A program made the translations under genes and the position numbers. This document shows, in pieces, positions 1 through 7,515 of a stretch of 24,647 nt of DNA. How positions within the stretch are numbered: position 1 is the first letter of the stretch; each line of letters opens with the position of its first letter. Below the pieces are notes generated by a model. The model was not told the origin of the DNA. It saw only the letters and a program-made list of their open reading frames with translations, and ran no database searches. Source of the stretch: Chloroflexota bacterium (GTDB lineage: Bacteria > Chloroflexota > Chloroflexia > JAMDCE01); contig JAMDCE010000330.1 of the NCBI GenBank assembly GCA_023489135.1, positions 1 to 24,647 of the forward strand. Reading direction: 5' to 3'.

Positions 1-150
1 CCTCCAAGCAAATCAGGCGTTATTAAGCGACCAAAATGCTAGAGGATAGGCCAACCAGGGCGAAAAACCCAGATTTACTGAGACAGGCTCGGCTGGTCGC
101 CCGAGGGGCGGGGATTACAACGAGGGGAGGCCCTATGCTAATTCCGAGAT

Positions 151-188
151 CGCCCCTCACCCCAGCCCTCTCCCCGAAGGGGCGAGGG
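151..188. repeat. REP-like palindromic intergenic repeat
   Basis: A C-rich tract runs into an imperfect hairpin: CCCTC (166-170), one mismatch, CCCC (172-175), loop GAA, GGGG (179-182), one mismatch, GAGGG (184-188). This C-rich sequence type recurs as an intergenic repeat in many bacterial genomes (general knowledge; copy number here cannot be checked). The 64-codon frame across it is low-complexity translation of the repeat and is not called. The rest of 1-275 holds no gene I can support. Confidence 0.5.
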
Positions 189-275
189 AGTTGGTGGCGT
201 CTCTTCGGGGCGGAGAAGCCGGGAGGGTAAGGATCGGACCCTTAGTGAACAGATATCTCCTGGAGTAAGTGCGCA

Positions 276-1499
276 ATGGCTCTAGTGGTACAGAAATACG
301 GGGGCACCTCGGTGGGCTCGCCCGAGCGAATCAAGGCGGTGGCGCAGCGGGTCTTGCGAACCAAACAACAGGGAAATGGGGTTGTGGTGGTGGTTTCGGC
401 CATGGGCGATTCCACCGATGATCTCATCGACATGGCCCACAGGATTTGTGACCATCCTGACGAAAGGGAGATGGACCTGTTGTTGTCCACGGGAGAGCTG
501 ATCTCCTGCACTCTCCTTGCCATGGCTCTGCGTTCCATCGGGCAACAGGCGGTCTCGCTCACCGGTGGCCAGGCCGGGATCAAGACCGATGGCATCTACA
601 GCCGGGCGAAAATCGTGGAGGTGGATCCCAAGCGGGTTATTCGAGAGCTGGAGTCCGGCAACGTAGTCATAGTAGCCGGGTTTCAGGGAGTGACCGATGA
701 CCTTGATATCACCACGCTCGGTCGTGGCGGCTCCGATACCACTGCCGTAGCCGTGGCGGCCAGCCTGAAGGCGCCCGTGTGCGAGATACTGACCGACGTT
801 GACGGCGTCTACACCGCCGATCCTCGGCTGGTGGCCGACGCCCGCAAGCTGGATAAGATAAGCTACGACGAGATGCTGGAATTGGCCCAGCAGGGCGCCA
901 AGGTGATGCATCCCCGGGCCGTCGATCTCGGAGCAGTGTATGGGATTCCAATCCTGGTGCGCTCCAGCTTTAACGACAATCCCGGGACCCTCATCTGCGG
1001 AGGTGAAGCTGTGGAAGCTAGTAATAAAGTGCGCGGTATCGCTCACGATACCAACGTGGCCAAGATAACCGTGGTCGGCGTTCCCGACAAGCCGGGGTCC
1101 GCCGCCTTCGTTTTCGAGCCCCTGGCCAACGACCACATCAGCGTGGATACGATAGTGCAGAACGCCAGCCTGGATGGGACCACCGACCTATCCTTTACCG
1201 TGTCCAGGAATGACCTGCAGAAATCCGTTCGCCTGATCGAGCCGGTAGCTCGGGGTCTCGGCGCGCGGAATGTGGTCAGCGCCACCGCTTTGGCCAAGAT
1301 TTCCATCGTGGGCACCGGCATTCAGCACGCGCCCGGCTATGCCGCCCGCATGTTCCGCACCCTGGCCGACGTCGGCGTCAACATCGGGATCATCACCACC
1401 TCGGAGATTCGCATCACCTGCATCATAGAAGAGAGCAAGGTCGCCGAAGCGGTTCTGGCGCTGCACAAGGCGTTTGAGTTGGAGAAGGCTGAGGTTTAG
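276..1499 (+). CDS. lysC: Aspartate kinase
   Basis: This cytoplasmic enzyme phosphorylates L-aspartate with ATP, the first step of the lysine, threonine, methionine and diaminopimelate pathway. The 407-residue protein has the usual length of single-domain aspartokinases. The amino-acid-kinase domain starts with KYGGTSVG (7-14) and has the phosphate-binding segment GRGGSDTT (149-156), followed by LTDVDGVYTADPR. From about residue 265 to the end lie two ACT domains that normally bind lysine and/or threonine for feedback inhibition. A GGAG sits about 10 nt before the ATG at 276. It is monocistronic here: upstream is a repeat and downstream a decayed IS element. An internal start producing a separate ACT-domain beta subunit, as in some relatives, cannot be judged from sequence alone. 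Confidence 0.95.
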   Translation: MALVVQKYGGTSVGSPERIKAVAQRVLRTKQQGNGVVVVVSAMGDSTDDLIDMAHRICDHPDEREMDLLLSTGELISCTLLAMALRSIGQQAVSLTGGQAGIKTDGIYSRAKIVEVDPKRVIRELESGNVVIVAGFQGVTDDLDITTLGRGGSDTTAVAVAASLKAPVCEILTDVDGVYTADPRLVADARKLDKISYDEMLELAQQGAKVMHPRAVDLGAVYGIPILVRSSFNDNPGTLICGGEAVEASNKVRGIAHDTNVAKITVVGVPDKPGSAAFVFEPLANDHISVDTIVQNASLDGTTDLSFTVSRNDLQKSVRLIEPVARGLGARNVVSATALAKISIVGTGIQHAPGYAARMFRTLADVGVNIGIITTSEIRITCIIEESKVAEAVLALHKAFELEKAEV

Positions 1500-1680
1500 G
1501 ATGAACGAACTTGGCTTCTGTGCCCAGCGCCTAAAACACTTGAGGGAGATGAAGTTAAGTGATGTCCACGCTGCACGCAGGCTACCGGCGCATTGGCCTA
1601 GTGCTCTTTCGCATAAACGCGACTCACTCAGGCAAGCAGGAAGCCGTGAGATTTGCGCACGTAGCAGGCGCAATCGATGC

Positions 1681-1699
1681 TAGCCCAACTTCGCCAGTT
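1681..1699 (+). repeat. Left terminal inverted repeat of the IS remnant
   Basis: Sequence tagcccaacttcgccagtt is an exact reverse complement of 2969-2987. Similarity stops immediately inside this 19-bp match. Confidence 0.85.
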
Positions 1700-1798
1700 T
1701 ACGGTTCGAAATGAGTTTCTTGCGAGTTTTTCGCCATTGCTGAGGCGCTATGGAGAGGAACAGTAATTAGGCCAATGTCGAAGTGCAGCCGACACCCA

Positions 1799-1813
1799 AT
1801 GTAGTACCAACTT
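1799..1813 (+). repeat. 15-bp direct repeat, left copy
   Basis: The sequence atgtagtaccaactt recurs in the same orientation at 2873-2887, so one copy precedes the transposase start and the other follows its stop. The ccaactt part resembles the terminal repeat. Possible subterminal transposase-binding site; role is inferred. Confidence 0.6.
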
Positions 1814-1844
1814 TTCCGTCGGCGAAACGCTCTATAATGCCGGC

Positions 1845-2867
1845 ATGTACATTGGAAGATGTGGTCAGTCCAAGATCAAGAAGGATCGCGTTTACTGGGA
1901 ACTGGTCGAATCCTGCCGGACTGAACGAGGTCCCCGCCAGCGCATCGTCGCCTATCTCGGTGACCTAGACGAGGCGGTGCGACTTGGCCTTAAGCAAGCG
2001 GCGCTCAACCAGGGTGATTCTTTCCAGAGAGGTCTGTTTGCGGAAAGTCTTGAACCGGAATGGGTAGAAGTAGACCTGAAGCCCCTTCGGGTGGAACGGT
2101 TGCGGGACTTTGGCGGGGCGTGGTTTGGGAGAAGCTTGGGCTTTCCGCCTTTCTGAGGAAGGAGATGGCTCAGGGGCGGGAGGAGATTCCCTGGTCGATG
2201 ATGGCATCGATATTGGCGCTGATGCGTCTGTGCGAGCCCTCCAGCGAGTTACACATTGCCGAACATCCCTACGAGCGAAGCGCGCTAGCCGATGTCCTTG
2301 GTATTTCGCCAGAGAAGGTAAACGGAGTCCGGCTCTATCGGGCATTGGACAAGTTGCTGCCCCATAAGATCGCGCTAGAGAAGCACCTCAAGGGGCGTCT
2401 GGGAGAGCTGTTCGACTTAGAATACGACTTGCTGTTGTACGACGTCACATCGACTTATTTTGAGGGACAGAGCGCTGGCAATGAGCAAGCCAAGAGAGGG
2501 TACTCCAGGGACCATCGTCCTGATAGCAAGCAAGCATGCATTGCTTTAGTGGTAAGTCGGTGGGGATTGCCCTTGGGCTACGAGGTCTTCGAGGGCAATC
2601 GTACAGATGTTGCGACAGTCGAGGATGTCGTGAAGAAGATGGAGTTGCAGTTGGAAGACGATCGGGCAGATGTGTAAGAGAGCCGGTCTCGGAGACGAGC
2701 CAAGGAAGGTATTCGATGAGATTGCCCAGATCAAAGTCGTGGACGTGATCTTGCCGACGAAGAAGGGGATTGAGATACGCAGGAGTTGTGTCACCACGCT
2801 AACGAGGTCTCAGGCCGTGCTGTTGGAGAGGCTGGGCCTAAACTGCCCAAATACCTTGAAGAGATGA
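1845..2867 (+). pseudogene. Broken IS1634-family transposase
   Basis: Three blocks of one transposase are found. Block 1 (from ATG 1845) carries the family's N-terminal pattern, a reading of the type 'RVYWELVESCRTERGPRQR' followed by IVAYLGDLDEA. Between about 2110 and 2140 the frame shifts by one base, and block 2 continues (KLGLSAFLRKEM ... LLLYDVTSTYFEG ... SRWGLPLGYEVFEGNRTDV) to a stop at 2677. This block includes the DVTSTYFEG strand containing the first catalytic Asp of the DDE core. The next core part is missing. Block 3 (about 2685-2867, back in the first frame) matches the family's C-terminal tail (KVFDEIAQIKVVDV ... SQAVLLERLGL). Frameshift plus internal deletion make it non-functional. 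Confidence 0.85.
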
Positions 2868-2872
2868 GAGCG

Positions 2873-2887
2873 ATGTAGTACCAACTT
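2873..2887 (+). repeat. 15-bp direct repeat, right copy
   Basis: Second exact copy of atgtagtaccaactt, 5 nt after the transposase stop codon and in the same orientation as 1799-1813. Confidence 0.6.
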
Positions 2888-2968
2888 CTGGCCGACTTAG
2901 GGCAAACCGTGTCGGTGCAGCAGCAGTTGTTAATGAGGGAACATCGCTTTCTTTAAATCTCGTTCGAT

Positions 2969-2987
2969 AACTGGCGAAGTTGGGCTA
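2969..2987 (-). repeat. Right terminal inverted repeat of the IS remnant
   Basis: Exact reverse complement of 1681-1699; it marks the right boundary of the IS remnant, 166 bp beyond the 3' end of the binding-protein gene. Confidence 0.85.
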
Positions 2988-3153
2988 AGCTCCTTTCGCT
3001 TCGCTATTATCAGAATAATATAGCTGCAACAGTATGCAGGAAACTGTCTCAACAGTCCTGGTTTTTGGGCAAGCGTACGAGGTGATTGACACTACCGCGA
3101 CTGCAAATCGGAAAACTCACAAGGCTCGGAACGACAGGAGCTTGCTGAAACAA

Positions 3154-4275
3154 CTATTTGTCCTTATATTCCCCCAGCACCTTCAAAGCGTTGTCGACCA
3201 AGGACGTGTCTATCATTTTGTTCACTTCGACCGGATTCTTGATGGAGCCAACCTTTACCCAGTAGTCTTGAATCTTGCTTAAAGCAGGGAGATCCACCTG
3301 ACCGTTTGGATCCGGACCAGAGAAGCTCATTACCTTATAAAGGGCAGGATCTTTCAGAGCGGTGTTCTTGACGGCGATCTGCACCATCTCAGTGCGCAAG
3401 GGCTCTTGGCCCTTAATGAACGCGTTGTAGTAGTCGCGGCCAGCCTTCATGAAGGCAACCATAAATCCCTGCGAGAGCTTCTTGTTTTGCACGAACTCGG
3501 GCGAGCCAAGGAGTACCCCTGAGTCGTGCGGGCCATAGACGTCGTACACGCCTGTGACTTTCGTCGCCAATTTCTTCGATGCAGCGATGGCAATGTAGGG
3601 CTCGATGATAAATGCAAAGTCAACCAACTTGTTTCCCATCGCGGTCGCAACGTCCGGGAAACTGAGCTCCTTCACTGTCACGTCGTTGAAAGTAAGACCA
3701 CCCTTTTGCAGATAGGTCTCAAGGTACATGCGCCCGGCCGCGTTCATGGAGTTGGTGGCTATTGTGCGCCCCTTCAAGTCCTTCGCGGTCTTTATCTGAT
3801 CCGCCAGGTCCGCTCGCACAATGAAGCCGCTGCTATCCTGAGTGGGGCTCATCTTGGCCATACTGCCCACGATGTTGATCGGGACGCCCTGCGCGTAAGC
3901 GTTAAACATGCCGGGGTTGGTGCCCACCCAGCCGACTGCCAGTTTGTTGGTAGCCAGGAGCGGAATCATTTCCTCGCCCGCCCTGAAGGGCTCAAACTTC
4001 ATGTTTATGCCTTGCTCGGCGAAGTACCCCTTGTCTTGCGCGATCCAAAATGGCACGTCAGTTCCAATTCCTAGGCCCCCTACCGTCACCTCGGTCAAGT
4101 CTTTGCTGGCGCCAGAGTTGGCAGCGCTGGGCTGAGCCTTGTCGGTCTTTGTTGCCGGTGTGGGGCTGGCTGTTGTTTGCGAACTTCCGGAACTGCAGCT
4201 AGCGAGAAGCGAGGCCATCAATGACGCGACGATAAGTGTGGCTACCACGATCATACCTTTTCTAGTCGTTTTCAT
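3154..4275 (-). CDS. NitT/TauT-type ABC transporter substrate-binding lipoprotein
   Basis: This is a 373-residue periplasmic-type binding protein of the SsuA/TauA/NMT1 group. It begins MKTTRKGM, then a hydrophobic signal segment and lipobox LLASC with the lipidated Cys at position 27, then a Ser/Thr/Pro/Ala-rich tether to about residue 55. The mature domain shows the family pattern VPFWIAQDKGYFAEQGI, followed by LKGRTIATNS. The start at 4275 is preferred over upstream ATG 4434 because the signal peptide begins there and a GGGGGA lies 7 nt upstream. It is the last gene of the catabolic cluster, 71 bp after the ferredoxin gene. No permease or ATPase gene accompanies it; the next thing downstream is the IS remnant. 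The ligand cannot be read from sequence; context suggests an organic acid degraded by the neighbouring enzymes. Confidence 0.9.
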   Translation of the reverse strand: MKTTRKGMIVVATLIVASLMASLLASCSSGSSQTTASPTPATKTDKAQPSAANSGASKDLTEVTVGGLGIGTDVPFWIAQDKGYFAEQGINMKFEPFRAGEEMIPLLATNKLAVGWVGTNPGMFNAYAQGVPINIVGSMAKMSPTQDSSGFIVRADLADQIKTAKDLKGRTIATNSMNAAGRMYLETYLQKGGLTFNDVTVKELSFPDVATAMGNKLVDFAFIIEPYIAIAASKKLATKVTGVYDVYGPHDSGVLLGSPEFVQNKKLSQGFMVAFMKAGRDYYNAFIKGQEPLRTEMVQIAVKNTALKDPALYKVMSFSGPDPNGQVDLPALSKIQDYWVKVGSIKNPVEVNKMIDTSLVDNALKVLGEYKDK

Positions 4276-4346
4276 CGCCAAAATCCCCCTTGTGCAGCAA
4301 ATATTTTCCTGAAACCCCTTGCCCCAATTCAGCCAACGGGCGAGCT

Positions 4347-4583
4347 TCACTTGACGCGCCTCAGCGCCAACCTCATTTGTAATGGATGAACCAACCTGAT
4401 GGCCGATGGTTGGATCGGGCACACTGTGACACAACCACCGTCATACCAACACTCATCGGGATATCTTACTACTGGTGGGTCGCCGGGTTGCGAGGCTTCG
4501 GCGAAAACATCCATCGGGCAACTCTCAATGCACAGGTTGCAGCTCATACAGGATTCTGTGTCAATTGACGGACCGTAAGACAT
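4347..4583 (-). CDS. Small 2[4Fe-4S]-type ferredoxin, AprB-like, with Asp ligand
   Basis: The 78-residue protein has a first cluster motif C12-x2-C15-x2-C18-x3-C22-P. The second is C45-x2-D48-x2-C51-x3-C55-P, with Asp in place of the usual second cysteine. It begins 5 nt after the flavoprotein stop, so the two are very likely co-translated and the ferredoxin passes electrons to or from the flavin, as AprB does for AprA. The C-terminus is short and basic and lacks the long AprB tail. The CWYDGGC variant may be a conserved feature of this ferredoxin subgroup rather than a mutation; an alignment would tell. Confidence 0.88.
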   Translation of the reverse strand: MSYGPSIDTESCMSCNLCIESCPMDVFAEASQPGDPPVVRYPDECWYDGGCVTVCPIQPSAIRLVHPLQMRLALRRVK

Positions 4584-4588
4584 AGAAT

Positions 4589-6334
4589 TCAGCTCCTTGA
4601 GGCCAGATTAACTGGGTATTTGTACTCAATCGGTCTGGTGGAGAAACTCACGCGCTCATCCCGCTTCTGCAGTATTCTCCAATCCTGGGGCTGCCTCGGG
4701 AACGCTGTCGCGTCGAAAAAGATTTCGGCTACGGTCAGTAGACTCCGCGTCTCCATACAGCGCATCAGCTCGTGCGGGTTGCTTGCCTGAAGCCGTTCAT
4801 TCTTGAGATCCGCGATGTGCTGCAATCCCGTCTCCAGAGTGGAAGCCGATGGGCGCAGGTACGACACCATCAGGTTATTGATGGCCAGATTCATCTCTTG
4901 CCACGTGGCTCCGTCTCCACGTTGGAGGGAGGCGTAAAGCTCTTCCTTACTCAATTCAACTTGTCTTTCGTCAACGCTGGGCAAATGAACCTGCGTTGAT
5001 CGTTCGGCGGCGTTTAAACCAGCGCGGGCGCCAGTAGCGTAAGCCCAGGGCGAAGAGGGGAAATGTTGACCATAAGCCAACTCTCCCGCCGCATACAGCC
5101 CTGGCAAGGTCGTCTCGGTCTTGTCGTTAATGATCACACCACTCGGGGAGGTCATAAGAAAGCCGCGAGAGGTGTGTGCTTCGATTAATATCGGTTTTTC
5201 CACCTCTATCTGATGAGTCGCAAGGTCGGCGCCCAGCTCTTGCAGGTGCAGGAAGAAGCCAACACCACCTCCTTCTTCGGCGCAGGACCACTCGGCATAC
5301 TTCCTCTGTTCTTCGGTCGCCATAGTGGCATCCCAATAGAAGGGGGTCTTACCTTCCTTGAGCGATCTCTTCACCCACTCGGCCTGCTGTCGCGACAGCT
5401 CATCGTCATCCGACTGATCAAAGCTGCGCAGCTTATTGGGCATCACTTCGCCCGCCGCGTTGACGACGACGCCGGCCGGGTAGCCGCTTGGCGTGGCCGG
5501 GGCCGAGCGGGTCCAATTCTTGAGCCTGGCCATGCCGATGCGCACTCTTTGCGAGCCGTAGAAGAACTGCTCCATTATCGCCAGCTCCGCGCCGGCCTTG
5601 AACGCCATCGTCTGGCCCTCGGCCGTCTGATTTGGCGGGTTCAGGTGGTCAAACATAACTTTTGAAGGGAATAACCGCGCCAGCGAGCCAGTAGCGAGAA
5701 CGGTAGCTTTCGCGTTAACGACGAAGAAGTCGCCTGTGCGAATATTGAATCCTACCGCTCCCACCACAGAGCCATCGCGCGTTAGCAATTCCTGAGAGTG
5801 GTGAAAGTTCAGCACGTTGACGTTTAGCTGACGGAGTCGGGCATCGAGCTTCTCTTTTATGAAACGCCCTTCGATGTTGAGCCCTGGTGGAACCTTAAAG
5901 CCAGACCACGGCACTATCCGGAATTTAGGATCATCGGGATAATCCCCCTGCTCAAAGCCGAAGTTCCAGGGGTAGATTCTGTCGTATCTTATCTTGATGC
6001 CAATCTTCTCCAGGTCGAGAAGTCGTTCATAGGAATCCTGCCACATCATTTCACAGAGATCCTGGTTGATTATGCCGTTCGCTTTGACGGTATGATCCCT
6101 GACAAAGTCCTGGACCTTGACTCCCAGTTTCCCGTGAACTTCAGGGATATAGCAGTATGGGAAATGATCTATGCCGGTTGCGTTTGAAGAGCTGTGGGCA
6201 ACGTTGGCCTTCTCCAGCAAGGTGACCTTCACGCCACGTTCCGCTGCCTTTAATGCGGCGAAGCACCCGGCCAGCCCGCCACCAATGACCAGTACGTCAG
6301 TATCTATCCTCGTCTCAGGCACCTTAGTAACCAC
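4589..6334 (-). CDS. FAD-dependent oxidoreductase, fumarate reductase/AprA-like flavoprotein
   Basis: This 581-residue flavoprotein belongs to the succinate dehydrogenase/fumarate reductase/adenylylsulfate reductase A superfamily. The dinucleotide-binding motif is at the N-terminus (VLVIGGGLAG, 14-23), a second FAD contact is LLEKANVAHSS, and the conserved late FAD segment is LPGLYAAGELAYGQHFPSS. Together with the ferredoxin directly downstream it resembles the AprAB arrangement, but the substrate pocket is not recognisable as adenylylsulfate reductase and no sulfur genes are nearby. A redox step on the organic acid handled by the ligase and amidohydrolase is the likelier role (inference). 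The start is GTG at 6334 with AAGGGG about 7 nt upstream; 46 bp separate it from the amidohydrolase gene. Confidence 0.88.
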   Translation of the reverse strand: MVTKVPETRIDTDVLVIGGGLAGCFAALKAAERGVKVTLLEKANVAHSSSNATGIDHFPYCYIPEVHGKLGVKVQDFVRDHTVKANGIINQDLCEMMWQDSYERLLDLEKIGIKIRYDRIYPWNFGFEQGDYPDDPKFRIVPWSGFKVPPGLNIEGRFIKEKLDARLRQLNVNVLNFHHSQELLTRDGSVVGAVGFNIRTGDFFVVNAKATVLATGSLARLFPSKVMFDHLNPPNQTAEGQTMAFKAGAELAIMEQFFYGSQRVRIGMARLKNWTRSAPATPSGYPAGVVVNAAGEVMPNKLRSFDQSDDDELSRQQAEWVKRSLKEGKTPFYWDATMATEEQRKYAEWSCAEEGGGVGFFLHLQELGADLATHQIEVEKPILIEAHTSRGFLMTSPSGVIINDKTETTLPGLYAAGELAYGQHFPSSPWAYATGARAGLNAAERSTQVHLPSVDERQVELSKEELYASLQRGDGATWQEMNLAINNLMVSYLRPSASTLETGLQHIADLKNERLQASNPHELMRCMETRSLLTVAEIFFDATAFPRQPQDWRILQKRDERVSFSTRPIEYKYPVNLASRS

Positions 6335-6380
6335 GCGTCAACCCCTTATTGTAGTATCTGTGCGGCGTGACTGCTGTTCG

Positions 6381-7511
6381 CTATTCTTGCCGCGTTTCCG
6401 TTATTTGCTCACGCGGGATAAACGGAATGCTCTTGCCCCAGTCAATTCCCCAAAGGTCTACTCTGCCTTCCGGGAAGAGTCTGGTATAGGGCACGTCGAG
6501 CTTGAATATCCTGGCAGCATTTCCTCCCAGCATCAGGTTGATCTCGTCCTGAGTGAGCATGTCCCGCAACTTGTCGATTTGATGCAGCGACCAGCCGTAG
6601 AAATCGGTTTGATACCTGACTGCCCCCCACTTCCCGATCCAGTCCACGTAGCTCGTAAAAGCCTCGCCTCGGATCGGCCGGCCGGGCTGGGAGTACACGT
6701 AATGGCTGGCTCCCCAATCTGTCCCAAACACGATCTGCGTTGGCCCGAGGTTCGGGTCAGATAGCGGTATCTCATACAGCTCCGCCGGCGCCAGCCCCAT
6801 CTCCAAATACACGTTCTTCGCTCGCGATATCGTCGTGCAAAGAGACTTCACCCTTTCGGTAGTTGCCTTCCATCCGTGTCCGACCAGTTGAAGCACGATA
6901 GGTACCTTCGGGTACTCCGCCGCGATGCGGCCGATCAGCTTCTCGTCATGGGCCAGGCCGGCCACTGCCACGTTATACTTGTCCGCGAGGTCCATAAACA
7001 TGCGAGTTCTGTCTAGAACCTCGCTTTCCGAGAGGACCTCGGCCTTCTTTTTCGAATCTCCCGCTGCCCACAATTCTCCGAAAGATCCCATTTCCGTTAT
7101 CGGCAAGCCCTGGCCGATGCCCTTGTACAGGCCCGTCTTCAATCTTTCCTCGGTCTCGGCCAACGCTGCTGCGACGGTCCATTCTGCTTCTCCGGCCGCG
7201 GCCTTTCTTACCAGGTCAGTGGGATAGCACAACGCGGCGAACCGATCGGGATGCTGCTCCACCAGCTTCAGGTCCAGGTCGGTATCCATCCCTCTCGCCA
7301 GTCCGCCGCATTGCAGGATGCACACGTCAATCCCGTAGCGATCCATATCGTAAAGCAGCCTACCAGAATTCTCGTGCCAGGTAACCCCAGCCACCCCGGC
7401 GTACACGTCGCCCATCGACGGGGTCTTCACACCCCGCTCGGCAAACTTCACCGCGGCTCTTTGCGCGTGCACGTGGACATCCACCACAAACCGACCCGCG
7501 TATCTTCCCAC
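6381..7511 (-). CDS. Amidohydrolase_2 family metal-dependent hydrolase/decarboxylase
   Basis: The 376-residue TIM-barrel protein has the metal-binding HxH pair at the first strand (DVHVH, His13 and His15), further candidate ligands in VAGLAHDE (His188) and LVGHGW (His212), and the late Asp in VFGTDWG (Asp265). This layout is that of the ACMSD-related amidohydrolase group, which includes decarboxylases and hydratases/hydrolases of aromatic ring-fission products and salicylate-type acids. Which reaction it performs is not decided by sequence. GTG at 7511 is used as the start; AAAGGG lies within the last codons of the preceding ligase gene, whose stop is only 4 nt away, so the two are translationally coupled. 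Confidence 0.85.
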   Translation of the reverse strand: MGRYAGRFVVDVHVHAQRAAVKFAERGVKTPSMGDVYAGVAGVTWHENSGRLLYDMDRYGIDVCILQCGGLARGMDTDLDLKLVEQHPDRFAALCYPTDLVRKAAAGEAEWTVAAALAETEERLKTGLYKGIGQGLPITEMGSFGELWAAGDSKKKAEVLSESEVLDRTRMFMDLADKYNVAVAGLAHDEKLIGRIAAEYPKVPIVLQLVGHGWKATTERVKSLCTTISRAKNVYLEMGLAPAELYEIPLSDPNLGPTQIVFGTDWGASHYVYSQPGRPIRGEAFTSYVDWIGKWGAVRYQTDFYGWSLHQIDKLRDMLTQDEINLMLGGNAARIFKLDVPYTRLFPEGRVDLWGIDWGKSIPFIPREQITETRQE

Positions 7512-7515
7512 TTTC

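Larger units (their letters stand above)
1681..2987 (+). mobile_element. Decayed IS1634-type insertion sequence
   Basis: The element is bounded by a perfect 19-bp inverted repeat, tagcccaacttcgccagtt at 1681-1699 and its reverse complement at 2969-2987. It encloses a broken IS1634/IS4-superfamily transposase (1845-2867). The 1307-bp span is short for this family because the middle of the transposase is missing. Flanks (atgc on the left, agctc on the right) show no convincing target duplication, so the insertion is probably old or rearranged. The 181 bp between lysC and the left repeat and the 166 bp after the right repeat contain nothing I can identify. Confidence 0.8.

Noticed and set aside
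282..1136. 284-codon minus-strand frame inside lysC
   Set aside because: Shadow of aspartate kinase, which is unambiguous on the plus strand.
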